64,000 nt of DNA from SM23-73-3 sp964580215 (GTDB lineage Bacteria; Zixibacteria; MSB-5A5; SM1-73): positions 1 through 64,000 of the forward strand of contig CAZOJT010000009.1 of NCBI GenBank assembly GCA_964580215.1, read 5' to 3'. Of the stretch, positions 16,260 through 25,272 are shown piece after piece; position 1 is the stretch's first letter, and the number at the start of each line of letters is the position of its first letter. A program made the position numbers and the translations under genes. The notes beneath the pieces are model-generated. The model made no database searches and was not told the origin of the DNA. It saw only the letters and a list, made by a program, of their open reading frames with translations.

Positions 16260-18128
16260 TTATTTCAAAAGAATCATCTTGTTGGTCTTCTCAAAACCCT
16301 CAGTAGAAAGCTGGTAAAAGTAAATTCCGCTTGAAACAGGACTTCCCTGCTGATTGGTGCCGTCCCAAGTTATCGTATAAATTCCTCTTTTTTGTTCTTG
16401 ATCCACTAAGGTTTGAGTCTTTTGTCCTAAGACGTTAAAGATCTCCAGCTTGATGTGTCCATCCTGGGGAACAAAATATTCGATCTCAGTTATGGGATTG
16501 AAGGGATTGGGATAGTTCTGTTTTAGCTCATAATTTGAAGGCAGATTTTCTGTCAATTCTTCTCCGACATCTGCCGGGCTGACAAAAAAGTCGCAGGTCA
16601 TGATAGGACCCGAATTAGAGATGTCCTCCACTGCTACATAGGTTTCCGTTTCCGCATAGCTGTGGCTGTTGGGAGTAGAGCTTCCGTTGAATATCCTCCG
16701 ATCCAGACTTCCGGGATAAGGATCGTTCGAGTAATCTACATAGCCAAAGGGAACAGTCGATTCTAACTCCCATAATCCGTCAGATTGCTCTAAAGCCACC
16801 TTATAGTGGCCTTGCGTAGTATGTCCCGGATACCATTCATCATCGTTTGCTCCATAATCACCGATGCTCTCATCCACATGCCAGATCAAAAGCCCATGAT
16901 AGGGGAGTGCCGAATCGTAGCCTGTCTTCTGTCTGTTTACTACAAGAAAGTATTCACTTAGTGGGGAACCAGAGGTCCAGAGCTTGTAGACGACAGGAGA
17001 GTTCTCAATGGCTGGAATCTCTATTCCGCTGGTGTTGCTGGTAACCACGGTGGCAGACACGTATCCCAATCTGGTCATACACCAGGCATCCGGATGGGCA
17101 GGGGAGCTACCCAGATAACCGTTCCAGCTTCCCCCAGCCATCAGGCTCCATTGTCCTATTCCGTATGAACTGTAATCTGTGTCGTAAAGGTCGGGCAGTC
17201 CAAAAACATGACCTAACTCATGACAGTAAACTCCGCAGGTCATGTCATAATACGATAGCCAGTATTCCGGCTGCATGGTATATTCCCATACCCTCACCCC
17301 ATCCTTTAGGTTGGATGTGGACCAAGACCAGGTGACCCCCCATTTATGTGACCAGATGTGGTTGGGATTTTGGGTCAATTCCGCCCCCTGACCCGCGTGG
17401 ACCACGATCAGAGCATCCACGTATCCATCAAAATCGTTGTCGTATTGGGAGAAATCCACAACCGGGTCCACAAGATCCGCCAGATCCTCCACCAGTTTTT
17501 GGCAATTTCGAGGATAGCTTCCCAGTCCGTGCTCTCCGTCAACGTAATATGCATACGTCTCCGGAGCAGTATTCCAACCGGTGGTAGAAGGTAGATTGAC
17601 CGTAATAATATCCAGCGCTCCGTAAGAAACCTCTTGATAATAGTGGCGCACACACCCCTGTTGGTTTTCAAAGATCAAAGTGTCGAAAAATGATCCATTG
17701 ACTGAAGAAGAATTATCCGAAAATTCCACCAGGAGGACTAAAACTTTGTATTCTCCCACCGGACCAGTGCCGGCAGGATAGGTTTCGCTTATAGGATGCA
17801 GGCTGGGTTGATCAATCCCGGTCTCCTGCATAAATTGGGGACTAAGAAGATGCTCTGGCACAGAAACCTCCCCCAATCTCATCTTATTTTCCAGATCCGG
17901 ATGAGGTGGCATGGCAAAGGATTTAAAACTTGTCACAGCTAATAAGAACATAACCAAAAATATGCGTAATAGGAGATTCAAAGCAGGTTTGACGGTATCG
18001 ATGCTGGAAGTGCGAAGCTTGAAACTAAAATGAGTAACTGTCGAGGTTCGAGATTCAAGTATCGAGCCTCCATACGAGTTTCGCCAACGATAGCCGAGCT
18101 TCGAGCAAATTTCATCTTCATTTCTCAT
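16260..18128 (-). CDS. Secreted M6 (immune inhibitor A-type) metalloprotease with C-terminal sorting module
   Basis: 622 residues; ggggagg lies 5 bases before the ATG. The signal anchor is at about 50-72, so about 48 residues precede it. Those residues (SYGGSILESRTSTVTHFSF and neighbours) are encoded by repetitive sequence, which is unusual. The mature part is an M6 peptidase: YKVLVLLVEFSD, then DNDFDGYVDALIVVHAGQG, and the zinc motif HELGHVFGLPDLYD (about residue 300) with catalytic Glu. Residues about 540-622 are a T9SS-type-A-like sorting/FlgD-like module: LKQNYPNPFNP, a beta sandwich with IFNVLGQ, and GIYFYQL ... MILLK. It should be secreted and degrade proteins outside the cell. It is likely the fourth gene of the minus-strand cluster starting at 21664. 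Confidence 0.9.
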   Translation of the reverse strand: MRNEDEICSKLGYRWRNSYGGSILESRTSTVTHFSFKLRTSSIDTVKPALNLLLRIFLVMFLLAVTSFKSFAMPPHPDLENKMRLGEVSVPEHLLSPQFMQETGIDQPSLHPISETYPAGTGPVGEYKVLVLLVEFSDNSSSVNGSFFDTLIFENQQGCVRHYYQEVSYGALDIITVNLPSTTGWNTAPETYAYYVDGEHGLGSYPRNCQKLVEDLADLVDPVVDFSQYDNDFDGYVDALIVVHAGQGAELTQNPNHIWSHKWGVTWSWSTSNLKDGVRVWEYTMQPEYWLSYYDMTCGVYCHELGHVFGLPDLYDTDYSSYGIGQWSLMAGGSWNGYLGSSPAHPDAWCMTRLGYVSATVVTSNTSGIEIPAIENSPVVYKLWTSGSPLSEYFLVVNRQKTGYDSALPYHGLLIWHVDESIGDYGANDDEWYPGHTTQGHYKVALEQSDGLWELESTVPFGYVDYSNDPYPGSLDRRIFNGSSTPNSHSYAETETYVAVEDISNSGPIMTCDFFVSPADVGEELTENLPSNYELKQNYPNPFNPITEIEYFVPQDGHIKLEIFNVLGQKTQTLVDQEQKRGIYTITWDGTNQQGSPVSSGIYFYQLSTEGFEKTNKMILLK

Positions 18129-18279
18129 CTTTTCCTCCCCTTTTTCGATCCAAATATCTTAGAAACCATCAAAGACTTCAGCCAAATCAGCTAATTGCAG
18201 GAGCTATCCTCAGGTATTTTTAGGTGGTGTCCCGAACCGAATCGGGCTCGGGACGCCACCCGACCTGAGATCCGGAGAG

Positions 18280-18357
18280 TTATTTCTTAGTCTTTCTTCG
18301 GGTAGTCACTCTCTTTCTCCGGGTAGTGGTCTTGCGAGTGTTTCTGGTTTTCCGCAT
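18280..18357 (-). CDS. 25-residue Arg/Lys/Thr peptide
   Basis: A perfect ribosome-binding site (gggggtga) lies 5 bases before an ATG, 20 bp after the stop of the outer-membrane barrel gene. The product is MRKTRNTRKTTTRRKRVTTR followed by RKTKK: 14 of 25 residues are Arg or Lys and 7 are Thr, with no hydrophobic core. Such composition suits nucleic-acid or polyanion binding, as in histone-tail-like or ribosomal-tail-like peptides, but no family is recognised. It could also be a translated linker whose only role is coupling. The context (operon position, ideal ribosome-binding site) argues that it is expressed. Confidence 0.55.
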   Translation of the reverse strand: MRKTRNTRKTTTRRKRVTTRRKTKK

Positions 18358-18377
18358 TCGTATCACCCCCTTTTTGT

Positions 18378-19625
18378 TTAGAAGTGGAAGCCATTGGAGA
18401 TGGCTAAATTAATTCCCTTGCTTCTGGTGGGCCACAATCCTTTTTGAACAGCTATGCCAATGTCCAGATGATATGCACCTAGATTGAATCCCAGTCCATT
18501 GGCAACGGTCACACCTTCATTTCCTCCTATCGAGATGCCACCCCGCACATCCAACCAGTTCAAAAGTCCATATTCTGCTCCAAGAGAAACTCTCAACTTT
18601 TTGGATACGCCCATCCCCTTTTTGAAACCCTGTTTTAGATCAAAAGCCCAAAGCGACCTTTTACCCTGATAGGCCACTCCCACATGTATGAGTGTGGGCA
18701 TGTGGGTGATAAAGGGATCAATCTCTTCGGTATAAGAATGTTCCGTGACCAAGGAATCCACATCAAAGTTCTCCGCTAAAAGTGAGTCTATTTGCACCTG
18801 ATATCCTCTTTTTTCAGTCTTTTGATCCCATTTGATTCGGTTTATCAGATTGATAAATGACAAGCCGAAGATCCAGTTTTCCTTATATTTGAAAGCCAGC
18901 CCAAAGTCCAACCCATATCCCTTTCCACCTTCAGCCGACTGGAGGACGAAATCACCTTCCCCAGTTACTCCGGTCTCTAAAGCGAAGACTTCACCTTCTG
19001 CTTCTTTCACCTTTTGATAGATCAATCCTCGGATGTACCTTGTATTTATTCCACACAAAATTTCTTTTCCCTCTTTTTTCCAAAGGGATCTACCATAGGA
19101 AAGCCCCACATCCACCGAGGCGAAAGCTTCTCCATCCGAGCCGGAGAAAAGTATGGTATCGTTGATTTCATTTCCGAAAAAGAGAACATGAATTGGGTCT
19201 TTGGGAAGGAGAAGATCAGATGTCCCTCTTCCTGAAACGGTGAAAGCGAAATTCCCCCAAGAGATGCCCAGAGCTGAAACATCAACATTCAATGAAAGGT
19301 TTAACCCTTCTTCGGGGATCAAATTCAAAATGGTCTGCTTGTCCTCAGAAGTAAGAAACTCACCATTGTATTGGTTATACTGCTTAAGATTGAAGCTATT
19401 GTTGTATACATTTATACTTAAAGAAAATAGCATGAGGTTTTTTTCTGAGCCTTTTGAAAATCCCAAGTTGGCAGGATTCCAGAAGACCGACTCCACTCCC
19501 CGGGCGATCTGAGTATAAGCTCCCGCCATTCCCATACTTCTGCCCGAGGATAACCCGAAGGCGAAAAGCGGCTGACCGGTGAGCAAAGTTAAACTAAGTG
19601 TCAGAATAAATAATTTAAACCTCAT
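18378..19625 (-). CDS. Outer-membrane beta-barrel protein, PorV/FadL-like (DUF5723 style)
   Basis: 415 residues with a signal peptide (MRFKLFILTLSLTLLTGQPL) and then the N-terminal motif GLSSGRSMGMAGAYTQIARG ... WNPANLG, typical of barrels related to FadL and to PorV/PorQ of FCB bacteria. Alternating strands run to a terminal NGFHF, again the C-terminal aromatic. It begins 5 bp after the lipoprotein gene, so the two are one transcript and may form a lipoprotein/barrel complex in the outer membrane. PorV-type proteins shuttle sorting-module cargo, and a cargo-type protease is encoded two genes downstream; that link is inference. Confidence 0.78.
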   Translation of the reverse strand: MRFKLFILTLSLTLLTGQPLFAFGLSSGRSMGMAGAYTQIARGVESVFWNPANLGFSKGSEKNLMLFSLSINVYNNSFNLKQYNQYNGEFLTSEDKQTILNLIPEEGLNLSLNVDVSALGISWGNFAFTVSGRGTSDLLLPKDPIHVLFFGNEINDTILFSGSDGEAFASVDVGLSYGRSLWKKEGKEILCGINTRYIRGLIYQKVKEAEGEVFALETGVTGEGDFVLQSAEGGKGYGLDFGLAFKYKENWIFGLSFINLINRIKWDQKTEKRGYQVQIDSLLAENFDVDSLVTEHSYTEEIDPFITHMPTLIHVGVAYQGKRSLWAFDLKQGFKKGMGVSKKLRVSLGAEYGLLNWLDVRGGISIGGNEGVTVANGLGFNLGAYHLDIGIAVQKGLWPTRSKGINLAISNGFHF

Positions 19626-19630
19626 CTTTT

Positions 19631-21664
19631 TTATTCCTTTTTGTTCTTCACATCCAACTCTAAATAAGAGGTTATCTTTATGAAGTCTGCCGCGGAAGCC
19701 TTAATCGTTTGTCCATTAGTCCCCGGAAAATCAATGTATCCCGCCATGTAAAATGGTAAACTCGTAAATACCTGAAGCTCCTGGTGAGTTACATTTATCT
19801 CGGTTTGAGAGGAATTTGATTCCTTCACAGAACCATCATAGTTTAGCTCCCCTCCCGGAATATTCACCGGACCGATGACCACATCCGGATTGGAAAAGAG
19901 ATCTTCCCGGTTCCGGGAGAAAAATATCTTTGCTTCTGCCTCCAAGGGGAGGTGGCTTTCCATTTTTAAGATCACCTTGCCGAAGTTGATCTGATCCTCG
20001 ATCAATTCCTTCACATCATCGTCCACCTCATCGGAGTCTTTATCTATCTGCACCTGACAGGAGTCCAGAATCAACTCCCAAGGAGAGCTAACTATTATTT
20101 TGCCAAAGAAGAAATCCTCCTCACCAACTATATCGAAAGATTGACCATCTCCGCAGATGATTTCTCCTGTAACGGTGAGGGTCTGAGGAACCGGATTTAA
20201 GAGGGATTCCAACTGATCTTCGAAGATGGAGGTGACTGCGGTTCCAAAAGGACCGCTTGCTTCAATCTCTGCCTGAAGGCTAAGATTTTGTCCTTTCTCC
20301 CCAAGGATCGTCACAGACAAATTAGCTGGAAGATCGACACCGTTATGAATTTCCAGATTCAAGCTGGCATTGGTTAGATGTGCCGATTCAAAACCCGGAG
20401 GAATTTCGAGTTGACGGGTGATCTGCTCTATCTCCACCCGGGTCGACTCAATTATTCCGCAAACTTGGCTAAAGACTATCTCTGAAACAATTATATCCAC
20501 ACTGACTGAATCTGAAGAGTTAAAGTCAATCAAACCCCCTTCTGATCCGGGCGACCAAACCTTCGTCTGGCCTCTAACCTGGTTCCCTTCCACCGGTCTG
20601 AAGGTGTATCCATCCAGAACCAGACTGATATCAAAATGGCCGGAAGCTGGCAGGTAGCGCACCACAGATAAGATCTGGTCATCCTTTTCTAATTCCGGAA
20701 AGTCTACTTGCACATCCGCCCCTAACTTGATGAAATTGTGCAGACTCAAAAGAACTTTTCCACTTTTGATCCGGGCACTGTCGATAATGCTATTGGTAGG
20801 AAGGGATATCGTTTCCTCTTTGGATAAATCAAAAGAAGGAACTTTAGCTGTTCCTTGGATAACTTTTAAACTATCCAGGCTGAAATCTAAAAGCAGATAT
20901 TTGTCCTCCAGAGATTGAATTTCTCCACCAGGAGTGGATGCCTTAATTTGAAGTCCCAATCGGTTGGAGAATGTTTTGTCAATAAAGATTACGTCTTGGG
21001 TATTTGAGTCACAATCATCGATCCCATGGGGGGAAGTTATGGTATGCAAAGTATCCTGGAAGCTTCGATCGATTATCTTGATCTGAACGAAATTAAGATC
21101 CAAGCCCAGTTGGTTTCTCACCGTTAAAGTGGCGAAAGCTTCTTTAACCATAACCTGCGAGAAGGTGGAGAAAGTATCAAGATCCTCTTCTATGGTGGCG
21201 CTACAAGGCGGTACGTAACCAGGTGGCCCATCGTAGAATTTCGTTACACAAAATTCCATCTTTCGGGATTCCGAAGTGTGAATGTTTATGATTCCCAGCG
21301 TGTCCTTAAAGTTGACAGAAGTGGAATCACAGCGCAACTTGTCCACCAATTTGATTGTGTCCAACTCCTCCTCAAAATAGAAGACAGGATTTCCCAGACT
21401 GTCGAGTTTAAGGTATGGTTCATCTATTTTATCTATTAAGGTTTCCATGTCGTAATACCTGTTTACCAGCGGCACACTTAACTTCACATTCCAGGTGGGG
21501 GCAGCGGGCTTGTTTATGGAACACTGGAGGATCAGAAAAGAGAAAAAAGCAATCAAAAGTAATGCCCGGAATGAAAACCGAAGTTTGATCCTTTTTCCAG
21601 GTTCTATGGGTCCTGCGATATGAACCGTATGGTTCACACCTGCGGACTTCTTATTAGAAATCAT
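19631..21664 (-). CDS. Large surface lipoprotein of unknown family, repeat-derived N-terminal extension
   Basis: 677 residues from ATG 21664 (gaggag just upstream; a TTG 12 bases earlier is less likely). A lipobox LILQC puts the lipidated Cys near residue 48, preceded by a hydrophobic stretch. Residues about 9-20 (GVNHTVHIAGP) are encoded by a palindrome (tgaaccgtatggttca, 21621-21636) found also at 45420 and 61429, so a mobile palindrome has landed in frame upstream of the signal sequence. The rest is beta-rich with Asp/Glu-rich loops, no cysteine-rich domain and no recognised enzyme motif. It lies 5 bp from the barrel gene and is probably its partner. Confidence 0.75.
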   Translation of the reverse strand: MISNKKSAGVNHTVHIAGPIEPGKRIKLRFSFRALLLIAFFSFLILQCSINKPAAPTWNVKLSVPLVNRYYDMETLIDKIDEPYLKLDSLGNPVFYFEEELDTIKLVDKLRCDSTSVNFKDTLGIINIHTSESRKMEFCVTKFYDGPPGYVPPCSATIEEDLDTFSTFSQVMVKEAFATLTVRNQLGLDLNFVQIKIIDRSFQDTLHTITSPHGIDDCDSNTQDVIFIDKTFSNRLGLQIKASTPGGEIQSLEDKYLLLDFSLDSLKVIQGTAKVPSFDLSKEETISLPTNSIIDSARIKSGKVLLSLHNFIKLGADVQVDFPELEKDDQILSVVRYLPASGHFDISLVLDGYTFRPVEGNQVRGQTKVWSPGSEGGLIDFNSSDSVSVDIIVSEIVFSQVCGIIESTRVEIEQITRQLEIPPGFESAHLTNASLNLEIHNGVDLPANLSVTILGEKGQNLSLQAEIEASGPFGTAVTSIFEDQLESLLNPVPQTLTVTGEIICGDGQSFDIVGEEDFFFGKIIVSSPWELILDSCQVQIDKDSDEVDDDVKELIEDQINFGKVILKMESHLPLEAEAKIFFSRNREDLFSNPDVVIGPVNIPGGELNYDGSVKESNSSQTEINVTHQELQVFTSLPFYMAGYIDFPGTNGQTIKASAADFIKITSYLELDVKNKKE

Positions 21665-21756
21665 CCTGCTCCTCAAGTGTGAAATAATTACCTATCTTTA
21701 TGTCCAGTTAGAGTGAAAATTCATAGCTTGGTTTTGTTACCAAAAGTTTTTGAGAG

Positions 21757-21880
21757 CTCTGAAAAAGTTATTTTTGCGGGGTTGGGAGCCCCGCCTACGC
21801 GGGTCTAAGTCATTGTTATTTAATACCCAACCGCGTAGGGCGGGCTCTTAGCCCGCCGAACCCTGGCACTTTTTCAGAGA
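21757..21880. repeat. Palindromic element with tctgaaaaag/actttttcaga ends, copy 2
   Basis: Starts ctctgaaaaagttatttttg, ends ggcactttttcagaga. The arms gggagccccgcctacgcggg and aacccaaccgcgtagggcg-like words match copies 1 and 3. Confidence 0.85.
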
Positions 21881-22290
21881 CCTCTTTTTGGGAACGAATC
21901 CTGTAGGGGGCTTAAACAATCATAGGCAATTGGTGTGCCGAAGTGAGATAGAGCTTGAGAAATTGATTTAAGTGTTTCGGCTAACTCTTTTCCTGATTGT
22001 TGATTAGCAAAGACAACGTAAAGAGGAAGAAGGTTAAAGAAACTTTCAAAAATTAGGCGAACTTGTGGGATTTCTTCAACAACCTATGGGCGACAATCCA
22101 ACTTTCTCGTTTTACCTAATTTAGGTTATAGACAGAGAGTCAAAAAGGGTTTAGGGGATTTATTAAGTTACTTGTTCCTATGTTTTGCTCTGGCGAGATA
22201 AGAGTTATTGCTCGAGGATAATTCTTCGATTTTATTAAAAGATTTCGCTTCAAACCAAAAATCCTGACGTTATTTTTTTATTTTTTTCTC

Positions 22291-22318
22291 TTGACAAGAG
22301 AGTAATTCGAGGTAAATT
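22291..22318 (+). promoter_or_regulatory. Candidate promoter far upstream of the dockerin gene
   Basis: TTGACA (22291-22296), 16-bp spacer, TAAATT (22313-22318), in AT-rich sequence. It would give a leader of about 400 bases, so a nearer promoter may exist. Confidence 0.3.
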
Positions 22319-22487
22319 ACTTTTGAATAACATACATAGTTGATGCTCTTTGAGGATTGGAATCTACTGCAAACCTATAATAAATAATGGGAATGCACAA
22401 TTTGTTCGGTTGTTAGAGCCATTCATATTCTTAGCAGGGATTATATAGGAAAGCAAGTTTGTTTTAGAAGATCTGAGGCAGTATTAT

Positions 22488-22552
22488 GTAGGGACAGGGC
22501 TTGTCCCTGTCCTAACTTTAAGAAGGACAGCCACAAGGGCTGTCCCTACGAC
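22488..22552. repeat. gtagggacag ... ctgtccctac palindromic repeat
   Basis: gtagggacagggcttgtccc and acaagggctgtccctac are inverted copies around ctaactttaagaagga. A half copy (gacagccacgagggctgtcc) is at 40622-40643. Confidence 0.65.
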
Positions 22553-22730
22553 AATCTTTTTCAGCGAAAATTAAAGTAATTGGTTTTACCCGTTTAGTTA
22601 AGTAAAAAGTTATTTTAAAAATGTTTAGTTATATAAGGGGTATATTGCGCCCTTTTCTCGTTCGTTTTAAGTTGTTGAAATTCAAGGAATTAACTCGAAC
22701 CCTTTATTCTTTCAAAGGAGGCGTAAAACA

Positions 22731-24470
22731 ATGAAATCAGCCAAACTATGTGTTTTGATGGTGGGGCTTTTTTTGCTTCTTGGCTCAACATTTGGCGGGG
22801 TTGATCAAGCTTTTGCGCAACATGAATTCATTCGTGGGGATGCAGATGGTGATTGCCTGGTGGGCTTTAATGATATGGCTTACCTTGACGGGTATTTGTA
22901 TCATGGCTGTCCGGACCCTCCGTGCATGGATGCTGGCGATGCTAATGACGATGGAGTCGTAGATTTAGGGGATATGCTCCACCTGATTAATTACTTGTTT
23001 AAGGGTGGTTCTGAGCCCCCTCCGCCTTTTCCCGAACCAGGTACCGATCCGACCCCGGATGGCTTGGATTGTTTAGCAGAGTGCGTTCCACTTCCCCCCG
23101 ACCCTGTGGATTTTCTGATTGCAGGAGATGCATCAGTATGTGAAGAAACTGAGGTGGTTGTCTCCATAACTGCTGAGAATAGTGAAGCTTTGTATGGATA
23201 TCAGATTTTTTTACAGTATGATGAAAATATCTTGGAGGCAACAGATGTGGAGATAAGCGGGACGCTGGATCCAGATGTATTTGAATACATCATATATGTT
23301 GCTGGAGAGGTTGAAATTGTGTGTATAGTTGATTGCGACGAGGCGGAGAATATACCAGCGGGTACGAATGAATTGGTAGAGATCACATTTTCAGTAGATC
23401 CGGAGGCTCCCCCGGGAGCAACATCCCTGGATTTGAACAATGTGATAGCAGTACCTTTCAGAGGCAATCTTTTCACCTATGCCGGAGGTAAGGTTTATCC
23501 TAATTTGACTGACGGTAATTTTACTGTCGTACCTAACGTGTCCATCGCCTCAGTTACTGACGTAGGCAACGATCAGGGTAGACAAGTCAGAGTCAACTGG
23601 AATCGCTCTTGTTATGATCTTGTGGGTTCGCCGGTTACCATCACCGAATATGGCATCTGGAGAAGGATCGACGATGACAAAGCTCATGGTCAAAGCGAGG
23701 AAATTTTCCCATCTTATTCAGGAATGCTTGATGTGGGCCGGGATTATCCTCCGGGTGATTGGGATTTCATTAAGACCGTTCCGGCGCGGGGTGAGGAAAC
23801 TTACAATACCGTATGTCCCACCTTAGGCGATTACACTGAAGAACAAGGCATCTACTGGTCGGTCTTTTTTGTCTCCGCCATGACCTCTGATCCTTTAATC
23901 TACTATGACTCTAATCCAGAAAGCGGTTATTCCGAGGATAACATTCCGCCTCTGCCAATTCAGGATTTCAACCTCGATCCCAACTCCTGGTTTACCCTGG
24001 AATGGACTGTTCCGGGCGAATATGTGGGAGAGCAACCCATCGCCACCTATAATATTAGATATAGCACCACCCCGGTTGGTGCTGACACTCAGGCTTGGTG
24101 GGATGATGCAGAGGCTTGTGCTGGTGAAGGATTCTTCAATCTCATAGTAGGAGAGGAGGACAGCCTTCAGGTGTCAATGGAAAGTTCCTGTCATCCTGAG
24201 TGCTATTTTGCCATCAAAGGTTTGGACAGCCGACCAAATGTTTCGGGAATTTCCAACATCGTTCATTTCCTGTGTGGTGATGCTAAGAGCGATGGAGTGG
24301 TGGACCTTGGTGATGTGCTCCATGTGATCAATTACCTGTACAAAGGTGGACCTCCTCCTGAACCCATGTCAGCCGGAGACGCCACCTGCGACGGGGTAAT
24401 TGATTTAGGTGATCTGCTGCATCTAATCAATTATCTCTATAAAGGTGGGCCACCACCGTGTGGTTCATAA
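22731..24470 (+). CDS. Secreted cohesin-like/FN3 protein with dockerin-type repeats at both ends
   Basis: 579 residues, aaaggagg upstream. Signal peptide 1-29 (ends QAFAQ). Residues about 35-95 hold two dockerin-like calcium loops (GDADGDCLVGFNDM; GDANDDGVVDLGDMLHLINY). Residues about 125-255 form a cohesin-like beta sandwich (ALYGYQIFLQYDENILEAT). Residues about 260-500 hold FN3-like sandwiches. The C-terminus carries two more loops (GDAKSDGVVDLGDVLHVINY and GDATCDGVIDLGDLLHLINY), each closed by KGGPPP. In cellulosomes dockerin and cohesin pair; here both sit in one chain, which would allow self-assembly at the surface (inference). A terminator follows. Confidence 0.87.
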   Translation: MKSAKLCVLMVGLFLLLGSTFGGVDQAFAQHEFIRGDADGDCLVGFNDMAYLDGYLYHGCPDPPCMDAGDANDDGVVDLGDMLHLINYLFKGGSEPPPPFPEPGTDPTPDGLDCLAECVPLPPDPVDFLIAGDASVCEETEVVVSITAENSEALYGYQIFLQYDENILEATDVEISGTLDPDVFEYIIYVAGEVEIVCIVDCDEAENIPAGTNELVEITFSVDPEAPPGATSLDLNNVIAVPFRGNLFTYAGGKVYPNLTDGNFTVVPNVSIASVTDVGNDQGRQVRVNWNRSCYDLVGSPVTITEYGIWRRIDDDKAHGQSEEIFPSYSGMLDVGRDYPPGDWDFIKTVPARGEETYNTVCPTLGDYTEEQGIYWSVFFVSAMTSDPLIYYDSNPESGYSEDNIPPLPIQDFNLDPNSWFTLEWTVPGEYVGEQPIATYNIRYSTTPVGADTQAWWDDAEACAGEGFFNLIVGEEDSLQVSMESSCHPECYFAIKGLDSRPNVSGISNIVHFLCGDAKSDGVVDLGDVLHVINYLYKGGPPPEPMSAGDATCDGVIDLGDLLHLINYLYKGGPPPCGS

Positions 24471-24486
24471 GCATCTTAAACTCAGA

Positions 24487-24527
24487 AGAGGTGGGTTCCC
24501 GCCAATGTGGGACACCCACCTCTTTTT
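24487..24527 (+). terminator. Intrinsic terminator of the dockerin gene
   Basis: agaggtgggt pairs with acccacctct around a 17-base loop, followed by ttttt; 16 bp after the stop codon. Confidence 0.85.
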
Positions 24528-24567
24528 ATTGTCTGTTTGTAGTTGCCCCATTCATGGGGCGTGTTTA

Positions 24568-24712
24568 GCTCAATAAATTGAGCAACTACATTTACCCCCA
24601 GATCGGACAGGAATTGCACCTCTGTCCGCCCAGACGGGCGGTCGTCTGACCGGATAGAGGGGTGGGGGTACAACCCCCGCCCCAACAAGGGCTCAATAAA
24701 TTGAGCAACGAC
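24568..24712. repeat. Two copies of the palindrome gctcaataaattgagcaac
   Basis: Copies at 24568-24589 and 24691-24712, each ending near acattta. A degenerate copy (tcaataaatcgagcaactac) is at 49831-49850. The core ctcaataaattgag is a perfect palindrome. Confidence 0.65.
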
Positions 24713-24842
24713 ATTTATCCGATTGTAATTACAAATTCCTTCAGATCATAACAACACTGTTTTCCGGATATAGGAGCTTACAATCCATTTCCATCTTTCT
24801 CTCTGAAGAAATAGTTTTCTAAAAAAAACAGAAAGAATTAAC

Positions 24843-24871
24843 TTGACAACCCTAGGTGAGCTTGTTATTTA
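24843..24871 (+). promoter_or_regulatory. Candidate sigma-70-type promoter of the nuo operon
   Basis: TTGACA (24843-24848), 17-bp spacer, TATTTA (24866-24871), with transcription expected to start about 20 bases before the nuoA start codon. Confidence 0.5.
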
Positions 24872-24897
24872 TTTCACAAACTTTTGAAGGAATGGAT

Positions 24898-25272
24898 ATG
24901 TTTGAAGTCTATTTTCCAATTTTTGTTTTGATATTTGTGGTGACCGGGATGGCGCTTGTGATTTTGGCTTTTTCCTATTTGTTCGGAAGAAGGGTTCCCA
25001 CCAAAGATAAGCTTTCCACCTATGAGTGTGGGAAACAACCCATCGAGGATGCCAGAGGAAGATTCTCGGTGAAATTTTATTTAATCGCAATCCTCTTCAT
25101 CATCTTTGATATAGAGGTGGTGTTTCTGTATCCCTGGGCGGTTATTTACAGAAAGCTTGGCCTTTTCGGCTTGATAGAGATGGGAATCTTTCTTTTGATC
25201 CTTCTGGTAGGATATTTTTACATAATCAAAAAGGGTGCGTTGAAATGGGAGGAGAGTGAAGAGGTTAGTTAA
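24898..25272 (+). CDS. nuoA: NADH-quinone oxidoreductase subunit A
   Basis: 124 residues from ATG 24898, with gaagg 7 bases upstream; earlier GTG/ATG codons in frame would lengthen it needlessly. NuoA is a three-helix membrane subunit at the hinge between the arms of complex I. It shows the family core STYECGKQP, with the loop Cys that reports the active/deactive state, followed by FSVKFYLIAILFIIFDIEVV. The stop codon TAA falls at the first bases of a dispersed repeat that fills the gap to nuoB. First gene of a 14-gene operon. Confidence 0.95.
   Translation: MFEVYFPIFVLIFVVTGMALVILAFSYLFGRRVPTKDKLSTYECGKQPIEDARGRFSVKFYLIAILFIIFDIEVVFLYPWAVIYRKLGLFGLIEMGIFLLILLVGYFYIIKKGALKWEESEEVS

Larger units (their letters stand above)
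21665..22730. other. 1066-bp gap between divergent genes
   Basis: Contains copy 2 of the tctgaaaaag element, a gtagggacagggcttgtccc palindrome pair (22488-22552) and an AT-rich promoter candidate. From 21890 to 22290 I see no gene or clear structure. Confidence 0.5.
24471..24897. other. 427-bp gap upstream of nuoA
   Basis: Holds a terminator, two copies of gctcaataaattgagcaac (24568-24589, 24691-24712) and a promoter for the nuo operon. No gene is seen. Confidence 0.55.

Noticed and set aside
21866..21882. tggcac word resembling a sigma-54 -24 element
   Set aside because: No GC at the -12 position with correct spacing; it is the end of a repeat element.
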